Numbered from the stretch's first letter, positions 45,995 through 55,991 are shown. The stretch is DNA of 64,000 bases from Thalassospira lucentensis (GCF_032921865.1 NZ_CP136684.1:3507001-3571000), one strand, 5' to 3'. Notes: generated from the sequence alone by a model not told the origin. A program made the numbers and translations.

Positions 45995-46857
45995 GATTTT
46001 CCCTCCGCCTTGTGGCTGCGATGTGATCGCTTGCCATAGGCCTGACCGATCCGGTCAAACACAACCGCCAAAAGCACTATCGCGATGCCTGCTTCCGTGC
46101 CCGCACCGACATCAAGGCGCTGGATGCCCATCAGTACCTGTTCGCCAAGTCCACGCGCGCCGATCATGGATGCAATCACCACCATCGAAATCGCCATCAT
46201 CGTCGTCTGATTGATCCCGGCCATGATATTGGGCAGCGCAAGGGGAAGCTGTACTTTCCACAGAATTTGCCTGCGATTGGCCCCGAATGACCGGGATGCT
46301 TCAAGTACCTCGGGATCAACAAGTCTGATGCCAAGATCGGTTAGTCGAATGACCGGCGGGGCTGCGTAAATCACGGTGGCAAGGATTGCCGGAACCTTTC
46401 CCAGCCCAAACAGCATCAGGGCAGGGATGAGATACACAAAACTCGGCATCGTCTGCATGGTATCAAGGATCGGCAGCATCACAGCGCGCAGGCGGTTTGA
46501 CATTGCCATGGCAATTCCGACCGGAACACCGATGATAACGGAAAGGGCCGTGGCAACGATCATCAGGGCAAGGGTCTGCATCGCCTTGTCCCAAAGCCCC
46601 AGTGACCCGATGGCGACCATCGCAATCGCAAGCCCTGCGGCAATTTTCCAATTGCGACTGGCATGAAACCCGATCACGGCGATGGCAATCACAACGATCC
46701 ACCAAGGAGTGCCGCGCAGGATCTGTTCCAGCCAGACCAGTACTGTCAGCAGGCTGCCGGCAAACGCTTCGAACGCGTCGCCATAATTCACCACCAGCCA
46801 GTCGACAAAGCGATTGACCCATTTGCCCAAGGGCACATTCAATTGTTCTGGAAACAT
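45991..46857 (-). CDS. proW: glycine betaine/proline ABC transporter permease (system 2)
   Basis: A 288-aa multi-pass inner-membrane protein with the QLPLALPNIMAGINQTTMMAISMVVIA motif region of ProW/OpuAB permeases, followed by GLGEQVLMGI. Five to seven helices are visible. It lacks the long N-terminal tail of the system 1 permease. A 16-base motif shared with an orphan binding-protein gene lies 93 bases upstream, suggesting that its receptor is encoded at 51299-52330. Confidence 0.9.
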   Translation of the reverse strand: MFPEQLNVPLGKWVNRFVDWLVVNYGDAFEAFAGSLLTVLVWLEQILRGTPWWIVVIAIAVIGFHASRNWKIAAGLAIAMVAIGSLGLWDKAMQTLALMIVATALSVIIGVPVGIAMAMSNRLRAVMLPILDTMQTMPSFVYLIPALMLFGLGKVPAILATVIYAAPPVIRLTDLGIRLVDPEVLEASRSFGANRRQILWKVQLPLALPNIMAGINQTTMMAISMVVIASMIGARGLGEQVLMGIQRLDVGAGTEAGIAIVLLAVVFDRIGQAYGKRSHRSHKAEGKS

Positions 46858-46949
46858 CGTGCGCGTCCGGCCGGTTGTGTTCAGAAAACCAATGAACGTA
46901 GGAGCCTAGCAATATGATCCCGCCAACGCACGATTAAATGCTTGGGTGC

Positions 46950-46965
46950 CTGACATCTCCTGACA
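46950..46965. promoter_or_regulatory. shared motif CTGACATCTCCTGACA upstream of the system 2 permease
   Basis: CTGACATCTCCTGACA contains TGACA twice, spaced 5 bases. The same 16-mer recurs in reverse orientation at 52573-52588, upstream of the orphan binding-protein gene. A common regulator is inferred. Confidence 0.5.
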
Positions 46966-46986
46966 GTTTTGTGTAAAGGTACATAA

Positions 46987-47020
46987 AGGAAAACACCCCG
47001 CACCGAGGGTGCGGGGTGTT
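46987..47020 (-). terminator. Rho-independent terminator after proX
   Basis: AACACCCCGCACC (46992-47004) pairs with GGTGCGGGGTGTT (47008-47020) around GAG. On the minus strand TTTTCCTTT follows. It separates system 1 from system 2. Confidence 0.85.
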
Positions 47021-47061
47021 CCATTCGTCATCGAATGCACATTTCGTGATCTTCGAGACGA

Positions 47062-48078
47062 TCACATCGCAGCTTTGCGCGCTTCTTCAAGCCAGCCATC
47101 GAATTTTGCCTGATTTGCCTTGATCCAGGCATCGGCATGACGGTTGATGTCTTCGGCCGACTTTTCACCATCGCGCATACGAAGGTTCTGGGCCGAGATA
47201 TCGTTGGCCGACAGTTCCATGATGGAAAACAGCTTCGCCGCGGCTGGGTTTTCTTCGGCCCATGCCTTGTTGGCGATGATCTGCTGGTTGTTCACCTGGA
47301 AGCCATAGTTCGAACCGTCCGGAAGGGCGGTGTCGGCATCCTTGTTTTCACCCGGAAGGGATGAGAACGGAACCTGCAGCCAGGTCACGTCCTTGCCCGG
47401 GACCAGAACGCCCGAAACCCAATACGGGGTCCAAGTGTAATACAGGATCGGCTCACCAGCTTTGTAACGGGTAATGGTATCGGCGATGATGGCCGAATAG
47501 GAACCCTGATTGTGGGCTACCGTGTCACGCAGGTCATAGGCATCAAGGTGATGTTCGATCACACCTTCACAGCCCCAACCCGGGTTGCAACCGGCAAGAT
47601 CGGCTTTGCCGTCACCGTTATTGTCGAAAATCTTGGCAATTTCCGGATCGGACAATTGGCTGATATTGGTGATGTTGTGTTCATCAGCGGTTTTCTTGTC
47701 GATCAGGTAACCCTGCAACGCACCCGGTGAATAAACACCTTCGCGATAGATTTTTTCGTCACCGCCGGCTGCCTTGTAGAAATCGGCATGCAGGGGGTTC
47801 CAGTGATCGGCCAAAAAGGTTGCATCGCCATTGCCAATGGCAACGTGACCAGCCGCATATTCGATTTCCTGGATGTCCTTGACGTCGTAGCCAAGCTCTT
47901 CAAGTGCCTTCATCACCAGAACGGTCTGGAATGTTTCTTCGGCAATCGAGCTTTTAAGCGGCTGGACTTCAACGCCTTCACCCGGTTTCATATCGTCGGC
48001 GAATGCAGCACCGCTTATCAGAAACGAGCTGGTCACCGCAATCGCGGCACCGGTGGAAAGTTTCTTCAGGATCGTCAT
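47062..48078 (-). CDS. proX: glycine betaine/proline ABC transporter binding protein (system 1)
   Basis: A 338-aa periplasmic protein with a signal peptide (1-27, cleavage near AFA-D). The mature part matches the ProX/OpuAC fold, with conserved Trp residues ([16 protein letters not shown]) that form the aromatic cage for quaternary ammonium groups. AAGGAGAAG precedes the ATG. It is the last gene of the proV-proW-proX order on the minus strand, followed by a terminator. Confidence 0.92.
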   Translation of the reverse strand: MTILKKLSTGAAIAVTSSFLISGAAFADDMKPGEGVEVQPLKSSIAEETFQTVLVMKALEELGYDVKDIQEIEYAAGHVAIGNGDATFLADHWNPLHADFYKAAGGDEKIYREGVYSPGALQGYLIDKKTADEHNITNISQLSDPEIAKIFDNNGDGKADLAGCNPGWGCEGVIEHHLDAYDLRDTVAHNQGSYSAIIADTITRYKAGEPILYYTWTPYWVSGVLVPGKDVTWLQVPFSSLPGENKDADTALPDGSNYGFQVNNQQIIANKAWAEENPAAAKLFSIMELSANDISAQNLRMRDGEKSAEDINRHADAWIKANQAKFDGWLEEARKAAM

Positions 48079-48141
48079 TAGCTTCTCCTTGTTGGTTGAT
48101 TGGGGCAGTTTTCTGCCCTTGTTTTCAAACCGGCTTGCCGG

Positions 48142-49245
48142 CTATTTCTTGCCCATAAGGGAACGGATAAGTGCGGCCGGGCCGCTTTCGTACCAGTGAC
48201 GGGTGCCCTTGCTGCGGCTATCCTGACCAAGGGCCTGCGTCATGCGGTCCAGCACGATCGCCAGAAGCACGATCCCGACACCGCCAACCGTGGCGAGGCC
48301 CATGTCAAGGCGACCAATGCCGCGCAAAACCATCTGGCCAAGGCCACCAACCGCGATCATCGATGCGATCACCACCATCGAAAGGGCCAGCATCAGGGTC
48401 TGGTTCACGCCGGCCATGATTGTCGGCATGGCGAGCGGAAGCTGGACACGGAACAGAAGCTGTTTCGGGCTGGCACCGAAGGAACGTGCTGCTTCCACCA
48501 GATCGCCGGGCACCTGACGGATACCAAGGATGGTCAGGCGGATCAGAGGCGGCAGGGCAAAGATGATCGTCACGACCACGCCCGGCACATTGCCGATACC
48601 AAACAGCATCACGATCGGGACAAGGTAAACGAATGCCGGTGTCGTCTGCATCGCATCAAGGATCGGGCGTGCGGTATTTGATGCCCGCTCGTTGCGGGCA
48701 AGCCAGATACCGGTCGGTAGGCCGATCACCACGCAGAACAGAACCGACGTGATCACAAGCGACAGGGTCACCATGGCTTCCGACCATGCGCCGATCAGGC
48801 CGACGGCAATCATCGAAATCAGCGTTCCGATGGCAAGGCGACGGCCCGCAACCTGCCACGCAATCAGCGACAGAATGATAATGACAATAATGGCTGGCGT
48901 TGCCTGCAAACCGGCCTCGACGCCCGACAGGACGGCATCAATCGGCCAGCGGATCGCCTGAAAAACGCTGCGGAAATTATCGACAATCCATTCAAGTCCC
49001 TGATTGACCCAGATATCAAGCGGGATCACCGCATCCTGAAACGGATGCAGGATGTCGAAATGATGTTCCGGGGCAGGGGCGGCATTGGAAAGCCAGTCAC
49101 CTGCCGTATCAGAGGCACCGCTGCCCCACGGGTTGGAGGCACCACTCTGGGCCGCATCGGCAGCCCCCGATGTGGTTGCGTCTTTTGCTGCGTCTGCCGC
49201 ACCGTTATCGGTGGCGGCACCCCATGGATTGCTGTTGTCAGCCAT
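48142..49245 (-). CDS. proW: glycine betaine/proline ABC transporter permease (system 1)
   Basis: About 367 aa. The first ~70 residues form a low-complexity Ala/Asn/Gly-rich tail with two SNPWG repeats. The membrane domain that follows has [19 protein letters not shown], matching ProW. I use ATG 49245, nine bases after AAGGAG; ATG 49254 has no spacing to it. It overlaps the proV end by 8 bases. Compare the system 2 permease, which lacks the tail. Confidence 0.9.
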   Translation of the reverse strand: MADNSNPWGAATDNGAADAAKDATTSGAADAAQSGASNPWGSGASDTAGDWLSNAAPAPEHHFDILHPFQDAVIPLDIWVNQGLEWIVDNFRSVFQAIRWPIDAVLSGVEAGLQATPAIIVIIILSLIAWQVAGRRLAIGTLISMIAVGLIGAWSEAMVTLSLVITSVLFCVVIGLPTGIWLARNERASNTARPILDAMQTTPAFVYLVPIVMLFGIGNVPGVVVTIIFALPPLIRLTILGIRQVPGDLVEAARSFGASPKQLLFRVQLPLAMPTIMAGVNQTLMLALSMVVIASMIAVGGLGQMVLRGIGRLDMGLATVGGVGIVLLAIVLDRMTQALGQDSRSKGTRHWYESGPAALIRSLMGKK

Positions 49246-50443
49246 TTGCGCCATCTCCTTCGCGGTCGAGAGTCGCCAAAAGATTGGCCCTGTTGATTAC
49301 GCCCAGATATTTGCCGTTTTCATTAATGACCGGTACGCCACAAGGTGTATGGGCTACGGTGCCGATCAGATCGGAAAGCTGTGTGTCATGGGCAACAGCG
49401 TTGATATCCGGCAGGAACGCTGCGGAAAGTTTGTCAGCACCTGATTTGATTGCCTTGTCGACGCTGTCGACGGAAATAATCCCGTGGAAATCAAGCTTGT
49501 CGCCGACAATGTAACCATATTCGCGATCTTCGTTGCGCAGGCGGTTCAGGGCGGTTTTAAGGCCAACGCCTTCGCGTTCGATAACGGTAACCTGCCGTTT
49601 GACGACGATATCCTTGGCCGTCAGAATTGTTGATACGTCAACACCGCGGAAGAAGGATTTGACATAGTCATTGGCCGGATTGTTGAGGATTTCCTCTGGC
49701 GTTCCGACCTGTACGACAATGCCGCCTTCCATGATTGCGATCCGGTCACCGATGCGCATCGCTTCATCCAGATCGTGCGAGATAAAGATGATGGTGCGCT
49801 TGTGTTCGCGTTGCAGGGTCAGAAGCTCGTCCTGCATTTCGGTTCGGATCAGTGGATCAAGGGCGGAAAACGCTTCATCCATCAACATGACGGACGGATC
49901 ATTGGCAAGGGCGCGGGCAAGGCCAACGCGCTGCTGCATGCCGCCGGAAAGCTCGTCGGGGTATGAATTCGCCTGTGCTTTCAGTCCCACCTGATCAAGC
50001 GCGTTCAGGGCGCGCTGATGGCGTTCTTCCTCGGCAACTCCGGCCAGCTCAAGACCAAAGGCCGCGTTGTCGACAACGCTCATATGGGGCATCAGGGCAA
50101 AGGACTGGAATACCATGGACATATCCCTGCGGCGCAGTTCACGCAGTTCCTCGTCGCTCATGGCTGCTATATCTGTGCCGTCATAAAGCACCTGGCCAGA
50201 TGTCGGCTCAATCAGGCGGTTTAACAGTCGAACCAGCGTCGATTTACCGGAGCCCGAAAGCCCCATGACAACAAAAATCTCGCCTTCACGAACGGTGAAG
50301 CTAGCGCCACAAACGCCAACGGTTTGTCCGGTTTTGTCAAAAATTTCGGCTTTGTCGATCCCGTCACTGATCATCTGCATGGCTTGATCGGGACGGTCGC
50401 CAAAGACTTTATAAAGGTCCTTTACAACGATTTTATCGGTCAT
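49238..50443 (-). CDS. proV: glycine betaine/proline ABC transporter ATPase (system 1)
   Basis: A 401-aa ATPase with Walker [10 protein letters not shown] (K67), the [16 protein letters not shown] signature and [16 protein letters not shown]. It has a full C-terminal tandem-CBS-type region (about 280-395), which in OpuA senses ionic strength. First gene of the proVWX operon, divergent from a MarR-family gene. Confidence 0.93.
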   Translation of the reverse strand: MTDKIVVKDLYKVFGDRPDQAMQMISDGIDKAEIFDKTGQTVGVCGASFTVREGEIFVVMGLSGSGKSTLVRLLNRLIEPTSGQVLYDGTDIAAMSDEELRELRRRDMSMVFQSFALMPHMSVVDNAAFGLELAGVAEEERHQRALNALDQVGLKAQANSYPDELSGGMQQRVGLARALANDPSVMLMDEAFSALDPLIRTEMQDELLTLQREHKRTIIFISHDLDEAMRIGDRIAIMEGGIVVQVGTPEEILNNPANDYVKSFFRGVDVSTILTAKDIVVKRQVTVIEREGVGLKTALNRLRNEDREYGYIVGDKLDFHGIISVDSVDKAIKSGADKLSAAFLPDINAVAHDTQLSDLIGTVAHTPCGVPVINENGKYLGVINRANLLATLDREGDGANG

Positions 50444-50591
50444 TGGCCCTTGTCATTTGTTGTTATCGGACAACAGGCGGCGTGTATCCCGGGTTCCGGA
50501 AACCGCGCGATGCCATCCATTGAAAATGTCATGTCGAGACAGGTGTGATCGTTGCGCCGGATCGCGCCTGCTCCCCCAATTTCATCACATT

Positions 50592-50633
50592 CTGTAATCT
50601 GATAGTTACAGATCAAAACATTTGATGTCAAAT
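50592..50633. promoter_or_regulatory. two palindromes between proV and the MarR gene
   Basis: CTGTAA (50592-50597) and TTACAG (50606-50611) form an inverted repeat with 8-nt spacing. ATTTGA-TG-TCAAAT (50620-50633) is a second. Both lie in the divergent promoter region and are sized like MarR operators. Binding by the neighbouring MarR is inferred. Confidence 0.5.
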
Positions 50634-50682
50634 TATAATGGCGCTAAGTTGGGCGCATAATATGACAGGGAGGATTGCGCAC

Positions 50683-51222
50683 ATGATCTCGGATCAGCAG
50701 AGAAGGCGCGAGTTTCTTGATGTTTTGGTTGCTCTGCGGCAGATCATTCGTGCAACCGATCTGCACTCAAAACATGTGATGAAGGTTTGTGGTCTTACGG
50801 TTCCGCAACTCGTCGTGCTTCTGGCGATCGAGGAACTTGGTGCGGTGACTGTCAAGGAGATCTCCCGTCATGTATCGCTGAGTCAGGCGACCGTAACGAC
50901 GATCCTGAACCGGCTGGAAGGACGCGGTTTTATCGAGCGTGCCCGAAATGCCGATGATAAACGGGTGGTCAACAGCCGTTTGACTGACAAAGGACTTGCG
51001 GTTCTAAGTGATACGCCGCCGCTGATGGATGGTGAATTCATGCAGCGTTATGAAAGACTTCGATCAGAACGAACGCAGCCGTATCCTCGCATCACTGCAG
51101 CACGTGGCCCGCCTGATGGATACCGAAGAAGTCGACCCCAGACCGCCGACCGGATTGGATCGGTTTTCCGTGAACTAGGTGACAAGACGGCACCCCCGGA
51201 ACAGGTAGCAAACAGGCAGTAA
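50683..51222 (+). CDS. MarR-family regulator with a frameshifted C-terminus
   Basis: Starts at ATG 50683, eight bases after GGGAGGA. Residues ~40-100 are a normal winged helix (VKEISRHVSLSQATVTTILNRLEGRGFI, then DKRVV wing). After FMQRYERL the reading frame turns into unrelated sequence. The +1 frame instead gives DQNERSRILASLQHVARLMD and ends DRFSVN at TAG 51176-51178, a typical MarR C-terminal helix. Skipping C51061 restores the family pattern. MarR-type EctR/CosR regulators control compatible-solute genes in other bacteria, so it fits beside proVWX. With the shift the dimerisation region is lost, unless the ribosome corrects it. Confidence 0.75.
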   Translation: MISDQQRRREFLDVLVALRQIIRATDLHSKHVMKVCGLTVPQLVVLLAIEELGAVTVKEISRHVSLSQATVTTILNRLEGRGFIERARNADDKRVVNSRLTDKGLAVLSDTPPLMDGEFMQRYERLRSERTQPYPRITAARGPPDGYRRSRPQTADRIGSVFRELGDKTAPPEQVANRQ

Positions 51223-51298
51223 AAAGGGCAGATCGAAATCTGCCCCGTGATCGATATCTAAAAGATCGCACAGCGATCAGGTATTGCTACCCGTGTTG

Positions 51299-52330
51299 TT
51301 AAAGCGCAGCTTCAACCCGTTCTGCGACTTTCTCCGGCACCCATGCTTTCCACACGCCCGGCTTTTCTTTCAAGAAATAAAGGGCCGCATCTTCGGGTTT
51401 TTCACCGTTTTCCTGCATATAGGCCAGCATTTCCGAAACCATGGCGTTGCTGGTTTCATAATGCGTCAGGAATTCGATCAGTTTGGGGGCTGATTTCATG
51501 AATTCCGTATTCACCCCGACTGTGACCGTGCTTTCCGGATAGGCTGTGGCCTTTGTCGGATTTTCATCCGTTTTCAGCTTGTCGAAAATTGCCTGGTCAT
51601 ATGCAGGTTCTTCAAGGCGATAGCTGTCATAAAGACCCATGACCCAGGTCGGTCCCCAGTAATAATAAAGTGCCGGTTCACCGCGCTTGTGCGCAGATGC
51701 GATTGCCGCCGAAAGTGCGGCACCGGTGCCCGGTCGGAAATTGGTGAAACTGTCATTCAGGCCATAGGCCGCGAGTTTCCCCGAATTGACCTTTTCGCAC
51801 ACCCAGCCTGCCGGGCAGTTATAAAAACGGCCCTTACCCGGTTCTTCGGCATCTTCGAACAGATCGGCATATTTCGGCAGGTCATCGACGGATTTCAGAT
51901 CCGGTGCCATCGGCTCGATCCCGCGTTCCTTGTCACCTTCGATAACGTAACGCGGCACGAACCAGCCTTCGACGGCGTCATCGAAATTCACACCTATCTG
52001 AGTTACATTTCCGGCGGCTTCGGCCTTTTTCCATGCGTCAGCGACGTTGTCACGCCAGATTTCCATGACGACATCGATGTCACCTTTGCCCGCACCGGTC
52101 AAAAGCGGAATGACGTCACCGGGCAGGGCGTCGGTTTTACATCCGTAGCCCTTTTCAATGATGAAGCGTGCAACCGCGTTATGGAAAAGCGCGCTGTCAT
52201 AATTCAGTCCGGCGAACATCACCGGACGGTCGATCTCGCAACTGGCATCCTGTGCCTGTGCGCTTGTGTAGGTAGAGAATGCAAGGCCAGCGGCCATAAG
52301 CATTGCGGCTCCGGTAGGCAGGATGTTCAT
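51299..52330 (-). CDS. orphan glycine betaine-type binding protein
   Basis: A 343-aa OpuAC/ProX-fold periplasmic protein with a signal peptide (cleavage near residue 26, AQA-QD). Conserved Trp-rich pieces (EIWRDNV, YYYWGPTWVMG) fit binding of betaine- or choline-like ligands. ATG 52330 follows AAGGG. It has no permease or ATPase of its own; the shared upstream motif points to the system 2 pair at 44975-46857. The ligand may differ from that of proX. Confidence 0.85.
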   Translation of the reverse strand: MNILPTGAAMLMAAGLAFSTYTSAQAQDASCEIDRPVMFAGLNYDSALFHNAVARFIIEKGYGCKTDALPGDVIPLLTGAGKGDIDVVMEIWRDNVADAWKKAEAAGNVTQIGVNFDDAVEGWFVPRYVIEGDKERGIEPMAPDLKSVDDLPKYADLFEDAEEPGKGRFYNCPAGWVCEKVNSGKLAAYGLNDSFTNFRPGTGAALSAAIASAHKRGEPALYYYWGPTWVMGLYDSYRLEEPAYDQAIFDKLKTDENPTKATAYPESTVTVGVNTEFMKSAPKLIEFLTHYETSNAMVSEMLAYMQENGEKPEDAALYFLKEKPGVWKAWVPEKVAERVEAAL

Positions 52331-52556
52331 CACTTTTCCCTTTGACTATCTTCTACGGTCCGGAAGCGCATCAAATGCAATGTCCGGCGGTTGAATGCCG
52401 CCATGTCACCAGTGGTTGTGTGCTCGATCCCCTGACTGGACTTTGCCCCTGATACAGGTGGGGTGAAGTTTAACCTTGGGGTCAAAGGTGACGCAACCCT
52501 GCTTGCCTACATTTGCCGGACTTGTGATGTGCCATAATGATTTGAAGTCTAAACTG

Positions 52557-52588
52557 CATCTCCTGACAGCCGTGTCAGGAGATGTCAG
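52557..52588. promoter_or_regulatory. perfect 12-bp inverted repeat with the shared 16-mer
   Basis: CATCTCCTGACA (52557-52568) and TGTCAGGAGATG (52573-52584) with a GCCG loop. The right arm extended to 52588 is the reverse complement of CTGACATCTCCTGACA at 46950-46965. It lies in the 356-bp gap 52331-52686 between the binding-protein gene and the exonuclease. I see no gene in this gap. Confidence 0.6.
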
Positions 52589-52686
52589 TGCGGATGTGAT
52601 TGCGAGGATGAATTTTGCCCGGAAGTTCGTGAAACTTCTGCCAAGCATGTTTATGCTGCGCGAAACGCATTTCTGCCGGGGGCACC

Positions 52687-53520
52687 ATGACACATGACAG
52701 TCTGTTTGTTTTTGATATCGAAACCGTTCCCGATATCGATGTCTTGCCGCAACTGACCGGTGAAACCGCACCTGATCCAGTGACTGGGCGCGAAATGCTC
52801 GAAAAATATCACCTTGATATCACCGATGGCCGGAACGGCTTCCCGCGCCAGCCGTTTCACAAGGTCGTTGCCATCAGCTTCCTGCGTGCGACGATACAAC
52901 GCGATGGCAATCTGGAAACCTACGAGATTGAAGAACTGCGTTCCGGTGGCGATCTGACCAGCGAGGAAAAGGATCTCGTAAACGGCTTTTTTGCCTATTG
53001 CGGTAAACTTTATCCCAGGTTGGTCAGCTTCAACGGCCGCGGGTTTGATCTGCCGGTTTTGAAATATCGCGCGATGAAGCACGGTGTGTCTGCGCGCTGG
53101 CTACATCAGTCGGCCAATAAATGGGAAAATTATACATCGCGTTATGCGCCGAACTGGCATTGTGATCTTGCCGAGGTTCTTTCCGACTATGGGGCATCTG
53201 CAAGAACCAAAATGAACGAGGTTTGTGCCGCCCTTGATCTTCCCGGCAAGACCGGCGTTGACGGCAGCAAGGTCTCGGATATGTATGACAATGGCGAAAT
53301 CGAAGGCATTCGCCGTTATTGCGAAACCGATGTTCTGAACACCTATCTTCTTTATCTGCGCTATGTGCTTCACACCGGTCTAAGCGACCATGACGGCTAT
53401 AATCATGCTATCAAACTGACCGTTGCATGGCTTGAAGAACGCGCAGGCGATATTCCGGCTTATCAGGAATTCCTCGATGCCTGGAAAGGCGCAAGTAAGG
53501 GGTCGTTCAACCTGCTTTAG
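52687..53520 (+). CDS. 3'-5' exonuclease related to PolB proofreading domains
   Basis: A 277-aa DEDDy-type RNase H-like protein. Motif I is FDIETVPD (D10, E12), motif II lies in VSFNGRGFDLPVLKYRA and motif III in YCETDVLNTYLLY. It resembles the stand-alone exonuclease family found in many proteobacteria with unknown role in DNA or RNA repair. GCCGGGGGC precedes the ATG. It is divergent from the binding-protein gene. Confidence 0.85.
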   Translation: MTHDSLFVFDIETVPDIDVLPQLTGETAPDPVTGREMLEKYHLDITDGRNGFPRQPFHKVVAISFLRATIQRDGNLETYEIEELRSGGDLTSEEKDLVNGFFAYCGKLYPRLVSFNGRGFDLPVLKYRAMKHGVSARWLHQSANKWENYTSRYAPNWHCDLAEVLSDYGASARTKMNEVCAALDLPGKTGVDGSKVSDMYDNGEIEGIRRYCETDVLNTYLLYLRYVLHTGLSDHDGYNHAIKLTVAWLEERAGDIPAYQEFLDAWKGASKGSFNLL

Positions 53521-53651
53521 GTTGCATTTTCCGGATTTCTGCAATCTTTGGGATTAGGTCGATATTTCTATATGTGAAATACATCACATCGCCGGGTTGA
53601 ATTTGGGTGATCTCTGTTGAAATCGCGGTGCAGGGCGCTTAATTGCATCTT

Positions 53652-53678
53652 TGCATTTGCAACTGATTTGCAAATGCA
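53652..53678. promoter_or_regulatory. Fur/Mur-like palindrome upstream of the iron-uptake genes
   Basis: TGCATTTGCAA (53652-53662) and TTGCAAATGCA (53668-53678) form a perfect 11-bp inverted repeat with a 5-nt spacer. The TTGCAA-rich core resembles alphaproteobacterial Fur/Mur boxes. It sits 36 bases before the start of the first iron-binding-protein gene, where a repressor would block transcription. Confidence 0.6.
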
Positions 53679-53713
53679 TGCGGATTTCATGGATTTCAAC
53701 GGGGAACGTTCAC

Positions 53714-54730
53714 ATGGACATCAGAAAGATTATTTGCGGTACGGTGTTGGGAGCCGCCACCGTTGCAGCTACGGCTGCGTCGGCACAGGAAGTTAACGTT
53801 TATTCCTTGCGTCAGCCTTTTCTTGTCGAGCCGCTGTTTGAAAGCTTTACCAAGGAAACCGGCGTTAAGGTCAATGTGATCTTCGCCGAAAAAGGTCTTG
53901 TTGAACGCATCAAGCAGGAAGGGGCCAATAGCCCGGCCGATCTTCTGATGACGGTCGATATCAGCCGAATTCAGGAAGCCGTTGATGCGGGTGTTACAGA
54001 GGCCGTCGACAGTGACGTCCTCGAAACCAACATTCCGGCCCATCTGCGCGATGAAAACGATCAGTGGTTTGCCCTGACCCAGCGTGGTCGTGCGCTTTAT
54101 GCCTCCAAGGATCGTGTCGCTGAAGGTGAAATCACCACCTACGAAGATCTTGCTGATCCGAAATGGAAGGGTCGCGTTTGCACTCGTCCAGGCTCGCATG
54201 ACTATAACGTTGCCCTGATTTCCTCGATGATTGCCCATCATGGTGCCGAAGAAGCCAAAACGTGGCTCGAGGGCCTGAAAGCAAACCTTGCACGTAAGCC
54301 ACAGGGCAATGATCGCGGTCAGGTCAAGGCGATCAAGGAAGGCGAATGCGATGTTGCCATCGCCAATACCTATTACTATGGCAAGATGCTTGATGATCCG
54401 GAACAGCGTGCATGGGCTGAATTGGTAAACATCGTTTTCCCGAACCAGGATGGTCGCGGCATGTCGATGAACATTTCCGGCATGACCCTGATCAAGGGTG
54501 CACCGAACAAGGAAAATGCCGTCAAGCTGATGGAATTCCTTTCGGGCGACGAAGCGCAGAAAATCTACGCCGAAGTGAACTATGAATATCCGGTCAAGCC
54601 GGGTGTTGAATGGTCCGATTATGTGAAGTCGTGGGGCACCTTTAAGGCTGACGAACTTCCGCTGGCCGAAATCGCCCGTCTGCGTGCCGATGCGGTTCGC
54701 ATGGTTGATCAGGTCGGCTACGACGAATAA
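53714..54730 (+). CDS. ferric-iron ABC transporter binding protein (copy 1)
   Basis: A 338-aa periplasmic protein from ATG 53714 (the frame opens at 53651, but the extra residues precede the signal peptide and overlap the operator). Signal peptide 1-25, then the FbpA/FutA-type start EVNVYSLRQPFLVEPLFESF. The iron-binding Tyr pair is in NTYYYGKM. Predicted to carry Fe(III) to the permease at 55992. It is very similar to copy 2 (54957-55979). A terminator follows. Confidence 0.88.
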   Translation: MDIRKIICGTVLGAATVAATAASAQEVNVYSLRQPFLVEPLFESFTKETGVKVNVIFAEKGLVERIKQEGANSPADLLMTVDISRIQEAVDAGVTEAVDSDVLETNIPAHLRDENDQWFALTQRGRALYASKDRVAEGEITTYEDLADPKWKGRVCTRPGSHDYNVALISSMIAHHGAEEAKTWLEGLKANLARKPQGNDRGQVKAIKEGECDVAIANTYYYGKMLDDPEQRAWAELVNIVFPNQDGRGMSMNISGMTLIKGAPNKENAVKLMEFLSGDEAQKIYAEVNYEYPVKPGVEWSDYVKSWGTFKADELPLAEIARLRADAVRMVDQVGYDE

Positions 54731-54760
54731 CTGAATTTTCGTTTTTCGAATAATTCCGGA

Positions 54761-54791
54761 AAGGGGCGGTAACCATTACCGTCCCTTTTTT
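54761..54791 (+). terminator. Rho-independent terminator after iron-binding protein 1
   Basis: AAGGGGCGGTAA (54761-54772) pairs with TTACCGTCCCTT (54776-54787), with one G-T pair, around CCA, and runs into TTTT. It probably reduces read-through into the second copy. Confidence 0.85.
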
Positions 54792-54956
54792 GTCGGCAAA
54801 ACGGGGCCGGCTCTGTGCACAGGCAGGAGGCGTACAAGGCGGTTATGTTCTATTCGCTCTTGCAAAACAGGGTGGCTGCCCTTTAATTTCCCGGGCAGCG
54901 AGTACAAATCATTCTTACTTGCCTTCACGCTTTGCGACCATTTCAGGAGATTCAAG

Positions 54957-55979
54957 ATGACTTCACTGCGCAACAAGGTCTTTGGCATGATGGGCGCGGT
55001 GGTCGGATTGACGGCATTTCATGCGAATGCTGCCGAAGAAGTAAATGTCTATTCGCTGCGACAGCCTTTCCTGATCGAACCAATGTTCGAACAATTCACC
55101 AAGGAAACCGGCATTCGGGTCAACACACTGTTTTCCCAAAGCGGTCTGGTTGAACGCATCAAACATGAAGGTCGTAACAGTCCTGCCGATCTTTTGCTTA
55201 CTGTTGATATTGGTCGTATTCAGGACGCCGTTGATGCCGATATCGCGACACCGCTTCAAAGCGATGTGATTGATGCCAATATCCCCGAACAGTTTCGTGA
55301 TCAGGATCACCTGTGGGTCGGCCTGACGACCCGTGCACGTGTCCTTTATACGTCGCTTGACCGTGTGAAGCCCGACGCCATTGCGACATACGAAGAACTT
55401 GCCGATCCGGAATGGAAGGGGCGCATTTGTGTCCGTTCTGGAATGCATGTTTACAATATCGCACTGGTGGCCTCGATGATTGCCCATCATGGCGAGGAAT
55501 ACACAAAAATTTGGCTTCAGGGACTGAAGGACAACCTTGCGCGCAAACCGCAAGGGGCGGATATCGATCAGATTGAGGCCGTATCCCAAGGCGTTTGCGA
55601 TCTGGCAATCGGCAATTCCTATTATTATGGCAAGATGCTTGATGATCCAAACAAAGCCGATGCTGCCAAGGATGTCCGGATTGTTTTCCCCAATCAGGGC
55701 GACCGCGGCACGCACGTGAATATTTCAGGTGTGGCCCTGATCAAGAATGCGCCGAACAAGGAAAATGCGATCAAGCTGGTCGAATTCCTGTCCGGGGACG
55801 AGGCGCAGCACATGTATGCAGACGTGAACTTTGAATATCCGGTCAAGCCAGGGGTGGCTTGGTCGGAAATGGTTCGTTCCTGGGGCACCTTCAAATCCGA
55901 TACCTTGCCGCTTAACGAAGTTGCCAATAACCGTGGTGCGGCCATTCGTCTGATCGACGAAGTCGGCTTTAACGAATAG
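54957..55979 (+). CDS. ferric-iron ABC transporter binding protein (copy 2)
   Basis: A 340-aa paralogue of the protein at 53714, with a signal peptide (1-24) and the same EVNVYSLRQPFLIEPMFEQF start. The Tyr motif NSYYYGKM is kept. CAGGAG lies before the ATG. It stops 12 bases before the permease GTG, so these two are an operon, separated from copy 1 by a terminator. It may bind a different iron complex. Confidence 0.88.
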   Translation: MTSLRNKVFGMMGAVVGLTAFHANAAEEVNVYSLRQPFLIEPMFEQFTKETGIRVNTLFSQSGLVERIKHEGRNSPADLLLTVDIGRIQDAVDADIATPLQSDVIDANIPEQFRDQDHLWVGLTTRARVLYTSLDRVKPDAIATYEELADPEWKGRICVRSGMHVYNIALVASMIAHHGEEYTKIWLQGLKDNLARKPQGADIDQIEAVSQGVCDLAIGNSYYYGKMLDDPNKADAAKDVRIVFPNQGDRGTHVNISGVALIKNAPNKENAIKLVEFLSGDEAQHMYADVNFEYPVKPGVAWSEMVRSWGTFKSDTLPLNEVANNRGAAIRLIDEVGFNE

Positions 55980-55991
55980 GGCGCAGCTCGC

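Noticed and set aside
52476-52697. 73-codon open frame in the 52331-52686 gap
   Set aside because: It runs through the 12-bp palindrome and into the exonuclease gene, lacks a ribosome site and has no recognisable sequence.
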